Numbered from the stretch's first letter, positions 36,701-44,482 are shown. The stretch is 64,000 nucleotides of DNA from Ruminococcus albus AD2013 (GCF_000526775.1 NZ_JAGS01000001.1:1426001-1490000); one strand, 5' to 3'. Numbers and translations are program-made. Notes: generated by a model from the letters alone, not told the origin.

Positions 36701-37033
36701 TACCTCGATGCAATACCGCTGACCAAGAACGGCAAGGTAGACGTCAAAGCACTGGGTGATATGGCAGCAGAGATTATCGATGAGAAGAAAAACAGCACAA
36801 GCTGTGATACTGATCTTTCAGAGACCGAAAAAAATGTTTTTGACGTATGGTGCAGTATATTCAATACCGATAATATCGGTGTCGATGAAGATTTCTTCGA
36901 CTGCGGCGGCGATTCTGTAATGATAGTAAAGCTTATAACTGAACTTGAGAACAAATTCGGATACAAACTCACACTGCCCGAGGTATACGAATGCCCGACG
37001 ATAAGACTAATGGCACAGGCTTTGAACGCATGA
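33713..37033 (+). CDS. NRPS, TubC docking-Cy-A(Cys)-PCP
   Basis: 1106 residues. Residues 1-60 look like a TubC-type N-terminal docking domain (IEELLLSYRQKGVELSLNGD). A cyclization domain follows (DMLVADFVS at about 201), then adenylation (about 523-1010, TSGSTGTPKG) with pocket residues DLYN-L-S-L-IW, the cysteine code, and a carrier (Ser about 1068 in DCGGDSVMIV). It adds a third cysteine, giving a third thiazoline. There is no methyltransferase, reductase or terminal thioesterase on this chain; release must be by one of the separate thioesterases. Confidence 0.93.
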   Translation: MSIEELLLSYRQKGVELSLNGDKLKFSAPKGTFTEQDKAVLKENKPRIIEYLSKHNDNDVIIDKEHIYDEFPLTDIQSSYLVGQDSLYKYGGTNCKIYSEFEFDELDYEKVQNAWKAVISRNEMLHAVIESKGVQRILKEYTVPAIKLTDISFMNDEEAREYLDKKRRELTLKQYPAGTWPQFDLEMTVLKNRYMLHFSLDMLVADFVSINLIFDEFEDNYYNKKKPETTELTFRDIVIHRENLKKTAEGIHKYEQDKEYWLEKAETMPSAPVFPTLGTVSNDAVLFRQHLFFLENDVYTRLCETARSEKVTPSNLVLTAYVETLRAISTNKSFCIDVTMSDRPEIHPDIRKVVGDFTIASILSAEDKGYETYLDEAKALQARLWEDLGHNAFSGTEVLRELSRHTHGEIVVPAVFTSTLGAMNTEIDRVGRLLYTISMTPQVLIDCQVLEVNGRLRVNWDVREGVFPEGLIENAFEIFRNNVIRLASPEGLKSSIFNVLPEKVQKIRDEVNSTEQKIDATYLYDGFMRSLEKTPDAPALYNDGTTYSYRELAAYTVTLRRSLSEAGFQKGEIAALSISKGIWQIAAVLAILTLGGTYLPLDVHQPSERAEKILTTSGTKYILLEKYDYISDGISKKIDITKLERASLDDTEIIPDAPKLSSPAYVIFTSGSTGTPKGVVISHEAASNTILDINQRWNVTSKDRLLGLANLGFDLSVYDIFGAFYAGAELVQATESLAKDPAHWLELVRTQNITVWNSVPAQMKMLTMFIEGEKEKTIESLKLVLLSGDWIPTDLPADIKRCFPNSEIISLGGATEAAIWSIYYPIDHNAVYERSIPYGKPLANQRFYILDEKLQPLTDWVTGSIYIAGKGLALEYLGDKALTDAKFVYSKKLGERLYRTGDIGRYLPDGNIEFQGREDFQIKIRGHRVELGEIESAANDILKPKDIKVIAADHNGSVHIVMFCVPENSADLPDKDTLDEALAKKLPKYMVPSFYKYLDAIPLTKNGKVDVKALGDMAAEIIDEKKNSTSCDTDLSETEKNVFDVWCSIFNTDNIGVDEDFFDCGGDSVMIVKLITELENKFGYKLTLPEVYECPTIRLMAQALNA

Positions 37034-37048
37034 TAAGGAGATGGTAAT

Positions 37049-37804
37049 ATGAATAAAAGCAGATGGATAGCCCATGAAAGATTTGATGAGAACAATAAAA
37101 TAAACCTGTTTTGTTTCACTTTTCCCGGAGGAAGTGCCAGCAGTTTCGCGACCTGGAAAAAGCTGATCGACCCATCTATAAACCTTATCCCAATACTTTA
37201 TCCCGAACGTGAGATAAGAAAGAAAGATCCTATGGAGGAGACTTTCGATAAGTTCATCGAAGACCTGGTAAATGACAATATCGAGCTTTTCAGTATGCCC
37301 TATGCATTTTTCGGTTACTGCGGCGGTGCAGTTATTGCCTATGAGGCGGCAGTTAGAGTCAGGGAGCTCACAGGCAAAGAACCACTTTGGGGACTTGTGG
37401 CATCAAGTGAAGCCCCTGAATATCTGAGGGACTCACTTGTTGAGTTCCCTCAGAAAGATGCCAAGAACGATATAACCGAATATCTTGTGAGCCTGGGTAT
37501 GTTCGATGAAAAGATAGTCCAGAGCGATATGTTCCTGCAATACTATGTGCCTCTGCTGAAAGCTGACTGCAAAATGCTCGATACTTTCATTTACCGTGAA
37601 CACGATAAGCTCTCCCTTGACCTTGATGTGCTTTACGGCAAGGAAGACCACACTGTTGATTACGAAAAAGCAAAGCAATGGCAGGGCGTTACCAGCGGTG
37701 AGATGCGCCTTGAGGTACGTGAGGGCGGTCACTTCTTTGTGGATACCCAGAAAAAAGAAGTTTGTGACCTGATAAATCAGCGTCTTGTCGGAAAGGTACA
37801 GTAA
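37049..37804 (+). CDS. Thioesterase with Cys nucleophile
   Basis: 251 residues, closely related to the thioesterase half of the gene at 32649 (both begin with a WIAHE segment and share PILYP and SSEAPEYL/SSEAPEFL). The elbow reads FGYCGGA, again with Cys at position 91 in place of Ser. His lies in EGGHFFVDT. Placed right after the last synthetase it is the best candidate for chain release. Cys-type thioesterases are known from beta-lactone and beta-lactam forming pathways, so cyclizing release is possible. It overlaps the reductase gene by one base (TAATG). Confidence 0.87.
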   Translation: MNKSRWIAHERFDENNKINLFCFTFPGGSASSFATWKKLIDPSINLIPILYPEREIRKKDPMEETFDKFIEDLVNDNIELFSMPYAFFGYCGGAVIAYEAAVRVRELTGKEPLWGLVASSEAPEYLRDSLVEFPQKDAKNDITEYLVSLGMFDEKIVQSDMFLQYYVPLLKADCKMLDTFIYREHDKLSLDLDVLYGKEDHTVDYEKAKQWQGVTSGEMRLEVREGGHFFVDTQKKEVCDLINQRLVGKVQ

Positions 37805-38799
37805 TGGATGATAAAATAAAAGCAGTTGTATGCGGTGTAAATTTCGGCAGTTTTTATATAAACGCTATCGAAAACAGCAGTGAGCTTTCACTGTGCGGCA
37901 TACTCTCAAAAGGCAGTGAAAAAAGCCGCATTATATCCGAAAAATATAAGGTACCGCTCTATACCGACACTGAAAATATAAACGATGCAGATGTTGTCAT
38001 AATGGCTGCCAGATCCATGATAACAGGAGGAAAAAGCTCCAATGCTGTAAAAAAGCTTCTGAAAAAAGGCATACCTGTACTACAGGAACAACCCGTGCAT
38101 CATCTTGAAGTTAAAGACCTTATCTCAGCCTGCGAAAATACAAAGTATGCTGTAAATAATTTCTATAGATATCTGCCCTCGGTAAGCGAATTTCTGAATT
38201 ATGCCCGCAAGCTGCTTACTGAAAGAAAGCTCCTGCGAATTCGCATGAGCTGTAGTTCACAGGTGCTCTATCCGCTTATGGATGTGCTTTACAGCGTCAC
38301 AGGCGGTGCGGATACCTTCTCTGCAAACAAAGCATCCGATGGTGCTATGTCCGTCATAACAGGCGAAATAAACGGCATACCCTATGTACTTGACTATTAC
38401 AACGAGTACACAGAAAACATAGACTCATCACTTGCACTGTTCTTTGATATGAAGATAGACACTGACGGCGGCAATCTTATACTCACAGACCCTGTGGGCG
38501 ATGTCATATGGCAGCAGCATCTCAGCTGCCTGAGAGATAATGATTTCGATAACAATACATACCGCAATAATATACCGATGAAGCGTCTGTATTCGGGTAA
38601 TGCCGAGAGCTATGCCGAGCTCTATAACGAGCTTTGGCAAAAAGCAATGGAAAACTCCATAATAGACTTCGCTGACAGTGATGCTTCCATTCTCAAAGCC
38701 AGAATTCTCAGACAGTGCGAAATGTGCGGCACAGTAACAAAAGCAGCAGGTACTCCAGTAAAGATCGAAACACCTTATACAGATTCATATTCGCTCTGA
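37804..38799 (+). CDS. Thiazolinyl imide reductase (PchG/YbtU/Irp3-like)
   Basis: 331 residues of the Gfo/Idh/MocA type. The N-terminal VVCGVNFGSFYINAI and the QEQPVHH segment match thiazolinyl imide reductases rather than sugar dehydrogenases. With NADPH such enzymes reduce one carrier-bound thiazoline ring to thiazolidine. In yersiniabactin and pyochelin this step sets up metal-binding geometry. It is the last gene of the operon; a terminator follows 57 bases later. Confidence 0.85.
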   Translation: MDDKIKAVVCGVNFGSFYINAIENSSELSLCGILSKGSEKSRIISEKYKVPLYTDTENINDADVVIMAARSMITGGKSSNAVKKLLKKGIPVLQEQPVHHLEVKDLISACENTKYAVNNFYRYLPSVSEFLNYARKLLTERKLLRIRMSCSSQVLYPLMDVLYSVTGGADTFSANKASDGAMSVITGEINGIPYVLDYYNEYTENIDSSLALFFDMKIDTDGGNLILTDPVGDVIWQQHLSCLRDNDFDNNTYRNNIPMKRLYSGNAESYAELYNELWQKAMENSIIDFADSDASILKARILRQCEMCGTVTKAAGTPVKIETPYTDSYSL

Positions 38800-38855
38800 T
38801 ATCATAGCACACAGCTTATTATAAAGGAAGCAGTCAATTGTGACCGCTGAAGAAC

Positions 38856-38904
38856 AAAAGCCCTTAGAAACGCTTTCTGAAAGCAATTCTAGGGGCTTTT
38901 CCCT
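38856..38904 (+). terminator. Terminator of the NRPS operon
   Basis: AAAAGCCCTTAGAA (38856-38869) pairs with TTCTAGGGGCTTTT (38887-38900) with one G-U pair, followed by CCCTTATATT; T-tract included in the arm. Confidence 0.82.
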
Positions 38905-38947
38905 TATATTAAGGTTCACTAAAACGTTTCACATAGATCTCCCCTGA

Positions 38948-38991
38948 TAAAACAGAAAGCACCGCTTTCATTATGAAAGAAGTGCTTTCTG
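38948..38991 (-). terminator. Terminator of the dockerin-protein gene
   Basis: On the minus strand CAGAAAGCAC/GTGCTTTCTG (38991-38982 with 38962-38953) is followed by TTTTATC. It closes the convergent pair with the NRPS operon. Confidence 0.82.
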
Positions 38992-39021
38992 CGTCTGTAT
39001 TAAAGGATTTGGTTAGAATTC

Positions 39022-40542
39022 TTACTTTATAAGCTTTTTGCCCTTGACATGAGCAGCGATTTGTATAATATCCGTGACGTTAACTTTACCGTCTTTATTA
39101 ACATCTGCTGCTTTGATGCCCTTTTCATCAAGCATCTTTTTGCCCTTTACCTGAGCTGCGACCTTTGTAATATCAGTGATATTGATATTTCCATCACCGT
39201 TCACATCACCCAATGCATAATCCTCGGTTCCTTCATTCTTCTTTGAATAAGTGAACACCAGGTCATTCTCATATCCCTTTGCCTTTACCGTTATGTTGAA
39301 GCTTTCGCCTTCGGCAAATACATCACTCTCGGTATCCAGTGTACCGTCTTCCTTGATGATCTTCTTTGCTCTTCTGCCGCTTGCTGAATATTCATTCTCG
39401 TTTACAGCAACAGTCGAGATGTTTTTGATATATGCTTCAAGCTGCTCAGCAGTAAAGCCCTCAGCTGCGATAAGCTTGTTCTCCTCGCCGTCAAATGCAG
39501 CCGGAAGATCTGCTGTTGTCAGCAAAAAGCTTGCAGAGATATCTGCATACTTGCCCTTGTTATCCTTAGAGATAAGTGTGTAGCTGCCCGGGTTTGCATT
39601 AGCAAAGGTAAAGCTGTTGCCCTCAAATACTGCTTCAAGATTCTCGATGCTGTATGATATGTCGAAATCTTCGGGAATATCGGTCAGTGTTATATCTGCC
39701 TTGCCTGCAGTGATATCTGTATTTTCAACAGCGATTCCACCGTTGAACTTAACGGGCACATATACCTCGCCCACATCTACCTTGACATAGCCTGCGGCTG
39801 TGATGTAATCCATCTCGGTAATGGTGTTGCCCATCAGGCTCTCAAAGCCCTTGTAGTCCAGTGCTATACCATGAGCTTCGGTGGTCTTTATGCCTGATGA
39901 CCATGAGAACTCTGCATTTCTCCAGATATTCTGCTCGTGACGCAGTGCGTATGCCGCACCGTCCTTTGTCTTAATGAGTATACCGTAGATGATAGTGCCA
40001 TTCTCGGGCTTGCCTGTAACATTTCCTGCATAATCTCCCCATGGAGTGCTGGTGTTCAGTGTCATTGAACCTGTTACTATATCAGGATTCTCGTCATTTA
40101 CTGCCGAGAAGCTCACTTCTCCTTCATTTACGGTAACGGTCTTGTAAGCTTCGGGCTTTTCAGCTGACTCAGAGAAACCGTAGTTGTTCTCGCCCAGTGC
40201 CTCAAGGTCTGCCTGCTTGATAGCAACAGGATAAACAACGCCGTATATCTTACCCAGTTCATCAGAACCTTCCTCACCTGCATTGTTATATGTACCCTCA
40301 AAAAGCTGACCCTCACCGTTCATTCTTGTCTTGTTGACAGTTGCGGAAGTTACAGCATCAAGACCCTCTGCATTGCTCAGGTTCTCCGACTCTGCCGCAT
40401 AGAACTTGTCATAGGGTATCTGCATCGTACCGTATACATACTCCTCTGCCTTTACCTCATCAGCAAAAACGCTCAGCGGTATCGAAGCTGCTGCCATTGC
40501 AGCGCAGATCGACAAACTGAAAATTTTCTTTGTTTTATTCAT
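39022..40542 (-). CDS. Secreted dockerin-bearing protein, Tp47/FMN-bind-like core, metal-regulated
   Basis: 506 residues. A signal peptide covers about 1-28 (KKIFSLSICAAMAAA, cut after VFA). The core opens with YVYGTMQIPYDKFY and GLDAVTSATVNK, a pattern I associate with Tp47-type domain proteins of gut Firmicutes; the DAVTSAT piece also recalls flavinylation motifs. The middle (about 230-430) looks like beta-sandwich repeats. The last 65 residues are a type I dockerin: two calcium loops, DVNGDGNINITDI and DVNKDGKVNVTDI, each followed by a helix with AAQVKG/AAHVKG. It should dock to a cohesin on the cell-surface scaffold. An exact regulon operator lies upstream, so its expression follows metal status. 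Function unknown. Confidence 0.78.
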   Translation of the reverse strand: MNKTKKIFSLSICAAMAAASIPLSVFADEVKAEEYVYGTMQIPYDKFYAAESENLSNAEGLDAVTSATVNKTRMNGEGQLFEGTYNNAGEEGSDELGKIYGVVYPVAIKQADLEALGENNYGFSESAEKPEAYKTVTVNEGEVSFSAVNDENPDIVTGSMTLNTSTPWGDYAGNVTGKPENGTIIYGILIKTKDGAAYALRHEQNIWRNAEFSWSSGIKTTEAHGIALDYKGFESLMGNTITEMDYITAAGYVKVDVGEVYVPVKFNGGIAVENTDITAGKADITLTDIPEDFDISYSIENLEAVFEGNSFTFANANPGSYTLISKDNKGKYADISASFLLTTADLPAAFDGEENKLIAAEGFTAEQLEAYIKNISTVAVNENEYSASGRRAKKIIKEDGTLDTESDVFAEGESFNITVKAKGYENDLVFTYSKKNEGTEDYALGDVNGDGNINITDITKVAAQVKGKKMLDEKGIKAADVNKDGKVNVTDIIQIAAHVKGKKLIK

Positions 40543-40578
40543 TCGTACTACTCCTTATCATTTATTTACACCAATGAG

Positions 40579-40654
40579 TTAGATTTAACTAACCTATTGG
40601 TATATTACCTGTGTCAACATCGAGTATCATACCATATTTCTGGTAATTCGTCAA
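40579..40654 (-). promoter_or_regulatory. Promoter and exact operator of the dockerin-protein gene
   Basis: On the minus strand TTGACG (40654-40649), 17 bases, TATGAT (40631-40626), then the palindrome GTTAG-ATTTAA-CTAAC (40579-40594), about 37 bases before the start codon. Confidence 0.72.
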
Positions 40655-40684
40655 TTGTTTTAGATAAATGTTTACAAGTAAGTC

Positions 40685-41188
40685 TCAGCTAACCTTTCCC
40701 AATTTTCTGAGTCTTTTGCATATCACCTGAGCACAAAGTCCCGTGAACAGACCCGCAATGCACCCCGATATCATCAGAAAAGGAAGATACGCTATCACGG
40801 ATGTACTTCTCAGCACAAGCATCGCAACAGCTATCTGCCCGATATTATGCAGCACCGCCCCCACAATGCTGAGAAACCACATATTGTCCTCACGTATGAT
40901 ATTTTTCAATAGTTCCATGCCTATAAAGCAGAGAGTTCCCCCCGCGATGCTGTACCACAGTGCCATCAGATTACCGCTGAAAAGCGCCCCCAGAAGTATC
41001 CTGCTGTAAAGCATCATAGCTGTTTCACCCGGACGATAATTGTAAACACAATACACTGTAACTATATTCGCAAGCCCAAGCTTTACTCCCGGTATCGGAA
41101 CGATTTCTGGTATACGAAGTTCAACGATGAATATTATCAGTGCAAGACAGGTCAGAAGACCAAGCCGTGTAAGTTTTTTTGTATCCAT
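40685..41188 (-). CDS. Gx transporter family protein (heptaprenyl diphosphate synthase component I-like)
   Basis: About 167 residues and four to five membrane spans; the segment IPEIVPIPGVKLGLANIV is the family hallmark. Despite the name of the Pfam family, these proteins are S-component-like membrane proteins. They recur beside ApbE and NusG-II genes in Gram-positive flavin-based electron-transfer loci, where a role in flavin precursor supply is suspected. Last gene of the ApbE operon. The start after AGGTGAG is at 41188 or 41191; the longer frame overlaps the NusG-II gene. Confidence 0.8.
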   Translation of the reverse strand: MDTKKLTRLGLLTCLALIIFIVELRIPEIVPIPGVKLGLANIVTVYCVYNYRPGETAMMLYSRILLGALFSGNLMALWYSIAGGTLCFIGMELLKNIIREDNMWFLSIVGAVLHNIGQIAVAMLVLRSTSVIAYLPFLMISGCIAGLFTGLCAQVICKRLRKLGKVS

Positions 41189-41192
41189 CATC

Positions 41193-41552
41193 TCACCTCG
41201 CTGTACCGTCGATATCGCTGTTCTCATACTCTATCACAAGTCTGTTTGGCAGACATACTATTGGCTTTCCGTCCTCCAGCCAGCCTGTATCCACACAGAT
41301 ATGGTCGGGACAATCTGCGCATTTCATATGTATCCTGCCGTCCTGAATCTCAACTGTATTTTTTCTTCCCTCGTACTCAACCTCTATCGTTCTGTCTATT
41401 TCTGATGTGAGGTCAATGCGGTAAAGTTCTTTGCCGTTTTGAGAGATAACGACCGTCTTCCCGCTTTTAGGTCTCATAATGTATGCGCACCATACTGCCG
41501 CCGCACCAAGCATCACCAGAGTTATGATGATACAGATATTCCTTATCTTCAT
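41193..41552 (-). CDS. NusG domain II-containing protein
   Basis: 119 residues: one N-terminal membrane anchor (ICIIITLVMLGAAAVWCAYI), then an extracellular NusG-II-like beta domain with GRIHMKCADCPDHICVDTG, whose three cysteines may form a disulfide or bind metal. This family is a fixed neighbour of ApbE and Gx transporter genes. It overlaps apbE by 4 bases. Confidence 0.83.
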   Translation of the reverse strand: MKIRNICIIITLVMLGAAAVWCAYIMRPKSGKTVVISQNGKELYRIDLTSEIDRTIEVEYEGRKNTVEIQDGRIHMKCADCPDHICVDTGWLEDGKPIVCLPNRLVIEYENSDIDGTAR

Positions 41553-42595
41553 CTTTCCACCACCGTAACATCATCAACATTAGGTGAAAAGCTTTCAGAT
41601 ATTCCCTCCGTGACATATACCACGCCCTTATCGTTAACAAGTATCATATCAAAATCATGGTTCTCACGCCAATATCCGCAGGCATCATCAAGCCCCATTA
41701 CATACAGCGAGGTCGAAAGTGCATCGCACATTCTGCCCTCGTTCCCGATGATGGTCACACTTGCAAGACCGCTTTCTGCTGGTCTTCCTGTTTCGGGGTC
41801 GAGGATATGCTTGTATATCAAGCCGTCCATTTCAAAAAACCTTTCGTATCCACCCGATGTTATAACAGCACATTCCCCTATGGTGAGAGTGCCTATACTT
41901 CCTTCGCCGAAAGGATCACGTATACCGACTTTCCATTTCGTTCCATCGGGCTTTGAATCACCGACAGTCTGTATATTTCCCCCAAGGTCAAGCAGAGCGG
42001 ACGTCACACCCTGTTCTTTTAAAGCTTTTGCTGCCGCATCCCCCGCACTTCCTTTTGCAATTGCACCAAGGTCAATCTCCGTATTTTCGGGAACAGATGC
42101 CTTGCCATCACCCGCTTTTATCCTGTCAACGCCTTTACATTCCAGTAATGAAGATATCTCGTCATCATCGGGAACACGGTATTCACCCGTAGTAAACCCC
42201 CATGCCCTGAGAACAGGATAAAGTGTTATATCAAGTGCACCGTTTGTCCGACTGTGCATATCTATGGCAAAATCAAGTAGTTCTTCGGTTTCGGTACTTA
42301 TCGGAACTTCTGCCCCACCGCTGTGGTCGATGGCATATATCTCGCTGTTCTCATCAGTTACAGACCATAACTTTTCGAGCCTTGTTATCTCTTTCTGTGC
42401 GGCTTCTATGCCTTTTTTGCCGTTATCGCCGTATGCAGTTACGGTCATATAGGTATCCATGGCAAATACCGAACCACTGGTTTTCTTATCATCCGCAATT
42501 ACTTCGGTATTGTCTTTATCGGTGTTTGCCGCACAGGAATTCAGCATCAACAAGGCTGATACGACTATAGCCCGCGCTATTATTTTCTTCTTCAT
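41549..42595 (-). CDS. apbE: ApbE, FAD:protein FMN transferase lipoprotein
   Basis: 348 residues with a lipobox LMLNSCAA near residue 22, so it is anchored outside the membrane. ApbE marks: FAMDTYMTV, the Asp-rich IDLGAIAKGSAGD FAD/Mg site, LLDLGGNIQTVG and RDPFGEG. The enzyme transfers FMN from FAD to a Thr/Ser in target proteins. The probable target is the FMN-binding domain of the divergent gene at 43004 (DAVSGATYSS). First gene of a three-gene operon under metal-type operators. Confidence 0.93.
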   Translation of the reverse strand: MKKKIIARAIVVSALLMLNSCAANTDKDNTEVIADDKKTSGSVFAMDTYMTVTAYGDNGKKGIEAAQKEITRLEKLWSVTDENSEIYAIDHSGGAEVPISTETEELLDFAIDMHSRTNGALDITLYPVLRAWGFTTGEYRVPDDDEISSLLECKGVDRIKAGDGKASVPENTEIDLGAIAKGSAGDAAAKALKEQGVTSALLDLGGNIQTVGDSKPDGTKWKVGIRDPFGEGSIGTLTIGECAVITSGGYERFFEMDGLIYKHILDPETGRPAESGLASVTIIGNEGRMCDALSTSLYVMGLDDACGYWRENHDFDMILVNDKGVVYVTEGISESFSPNVDDVTVVER

Positions 42596-42663
42596 ACATC
42601 CTCCGATCTGCCGCTGTCATATTTCAGTCACTTCCATCAGACCTTCGGCATCTCCCTTATGCA

Positions 42664-42718
42664 GTTAGTTTAAACTAGCTGCATGGTGTATTATACTATA
42701 TCGCAGCAGAAAAATCAA
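42664..42718 (-). promoter_or_regulatory. apbE operon promoter with operator
   Basis: On the minus strand TTGATT (42718-42713), 17 bases, TATAAT (42695-42690), then GTTAG-TTTAAA-CTAGC (42664-42679), inside a 22-bp palindrome with one mismatched pair. Confidence 0.72.
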
Positions 42719-42745
42719 GGGCATCTTTAAACGAATCGGCTGTTT

Positions 42746-42803
42746 GTTAGTTACAGCTAATAAGTCATAATGACGAACCAGCATAAAGTTAGCTATGGCT
42801 AAT
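42746..42803. promoter_or_regulatory. Two operators between the divergent apbE and ferric-reductase promoters
   Basis: GTTAG-TTACAG-CTAAT (42746-42761) and GTTAG-CTATGG-CTAAT (42788-42803). The intergenic region 42596-43003 otherwise holds only the two promoters. Confidence 0.65.
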
Positions 42804-42844
42804 TTTGTGATTATAAACTTTTCGTAAAAATATATAATCTATGA

Positions 42845-42900
42845 TTGACAAATGTATCTGAGTAAAGTATAATGTTTGATTGGAGTTAGTCCTATATAAC
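42845..42900 (+). promoter_or_regulatory. Promoter and operator of the ferric-reductase/FMN-binding gene
   Basis: TTGACA (42845-42850), 17 bases, TATAAT (42868-42873), then GTTAG-TCCTAT-ATAAC (42885-42900). Confidence 0.75.
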
Positions 42901-43003
42901 GAAGTAAGGATCATCTTTCGTAATTTGCGGCAGAAAACAGATAAAGAATACTGCGGTGAACTTTGGAGATATCCTTAAAACCACAGATAGTGAGGTAGAG
43001 AAT

Positions 43004-44482
43004 ATGTTATTTTTGATTTCGTTGACGATCGCAGTGCTGTTCTCGGTGCTGTGCGCAGGTGCTTTGAAAAAAGCACCTCTGGCATTTTACATCGGCGGCA
43101 CGCTGATTTCGGTGCTGATGGTAGTACTGGCACAACAGCCAGTGGAAAATGCTTTTCTTCGCAAGTATGTAATCGGGCTGTTTTCGAGAGGTTCGCTGGC
43201 AGCTGCCCTCTGGATGGTAGTAATGGGTATGCGTGTACTGCCCGATGGCAGTAAGGGGATAAAACGTCTGATGCCTGTAAGAGGTGAACTATCCATCTTT
43301 GCGGCGACAGTTACGCTATCCCATATAGTATTCTACGGTCTTTCTTATATAAAGCGTCTTACAGATCCCAATTTCAGCAAAGTAGCAGATTTCATTATCA
43401 CCTGCGTTATATGCGCATCTCTGGTGCTTATTATGCTTCCATTGACTATCATATCTTTCAAAAAGATACGCAAGAAGATGAACGCTAAAAAATGGAAGAA
43501 CATACAGCGTGCAGCATATGTTTTCTACGGACTCATCTATCTGCACGTGATAGTACTGTTCATACCGAAAGCGCGTGCAGGTATCGAGGGCTATTTCTTC
43601 AGCTGTATAGTTTATACTGCTGTATTCGGTGCTTATCTTATTCTAAGAGTCAGAAAATGGTACGTAAAAAATAAGACTCCCGAAAGCAAAGCATGGCTGA
43701 ATATAGCAAGTACCGCCTGCGTAGTTCTATTTACAGGCATTATCGCTTTCTGCAGTTACAGCAAACCCCAGAACAGGGTAAGAACCAGCAAACCCGCCGC
43801 CAGAACTCTTACCGTAAAGAGAAATACGGATATTTCTACCACTGATGATGAAGACAGAACAACATTAAGACTTAGCACAGATGATACTTCATCGGAAGAT
43901 GCAGAAGAAAGCAGTTCTTCCGAAAGCAAAAAATCATCTGACAGCAGTTCTTCAAAAAAAGACGGTTCAAGTAAAAAGGACAGTTCCTCAAGCAAAGATG
44001 ATACAGACGAAGAAGAACAGGATGAAGAAACCCGTGAAGAACAAGAGGAACAGGAAGAACAGAATGAACATGAAGAACAGAACGAACATCACGAAGAAAA
44101 GAATGACAACAGACAGGAAGAAAAACCCGAGAAACATGAGGAGCAGCGTCAGGAAGTAAAGGAACCAGTTCAGACTCAGCCTCCTGTTACCGAACCGCCA
44201 GAGCCTGAATACATCTACAATAACGGAACATATAAGGATTCGGCTTACGGATATGACGGTGAGGTACACGTAACCTTAACCATAGAAAACGATGTCATCA
44301 CTGAAATCTCAGCCTACTCAGATGAGGAAGATCCCGAGTATTTCGATTCAGCCTATGAGACTGTTGCAGGCGATATCCTCTATTATCAAAGCTGCGAAGT
44401 TGATGCAGTTTCAGGCGCAACATACAGCTCCAATGCCATAATGAAAGCCGCAAAGAAATGCCTTGAACAGGCTAGAAAGTGA
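43004..44482 (+). CDS. Membrane ferric-reductase-like protein with wall-spanning linker and FMN-binding domain
   Basis: About 492 residues. The first 245 residues have about six membrane spans resembling the ferric-reductase-like transmembrane domain; candidate heme His residues lie in LSHIVFYG and YLHVIVLF. Residues about 260-395 are a very low-complexity linker of Ser, Asp, Glu, Lys and Gln with a His-containing patch (NEHEEQNEHHEEK). The C-terminus (about 405-490) is an FMN_bind domain with the flavinylation motif DAVSGATYSSNA. It can be read as an electron conduit from the membrane through the wall to extracellular Fe(III), with ApbE attaching the flavin. The ATG at 43004 with GAGG 8 bases before it is preferred to the GTG at 42956. 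Confidence 0.82.
   Translation: MLFLISLTIAVLFSVLCAGALKKAPLAFYIGGTLISVLMVVLAQQPVENAFLRKYVIGLFSRGSLAAALWMVVMGMRVLPDGSKGIKRLMPVRGELSIFAATVTLSHIVFYGLSYIKRLTDPNFSKVADFIITCVICASLVLIMLPLTIISFKKIRKKMNAKKWKNIQRAAYVFYGLIYLHVIVLFIPKARAGIEGYFFSCIVYTAVFGAYLILRVRKWYVKNKTPESKAWLNIASTACVVLFTGIIAFCSYSKPQNRVRTSKPAARTLTVKRNTDISTTDDEDRTTLRLSTDDTSSEDAEESSSSESKKSSDSSSSKKDGSSKKDSSSSKDDTDEEEQDEETREEQEEQEEQNEHEEQNEHHEEKNDNRQEEKPEKHEEQRQEVKEPVQTQPPVTEPPEPEYIYNNGTYKDSAYGYDGEVHVTLTIENDVITEISAYSDEEDPEYFDSAYETVAGDILYYQSCEVDAVSGATYSSNAIMKAAKKCLEQARK

Noticed and set aside
24986..38799. Many long minus-strand frames inside the NRPS genes
   Set aside because: They lack ribosome sites, resemble no family and mirror the codon pattern of the strongly supported plus-strand synthetases.
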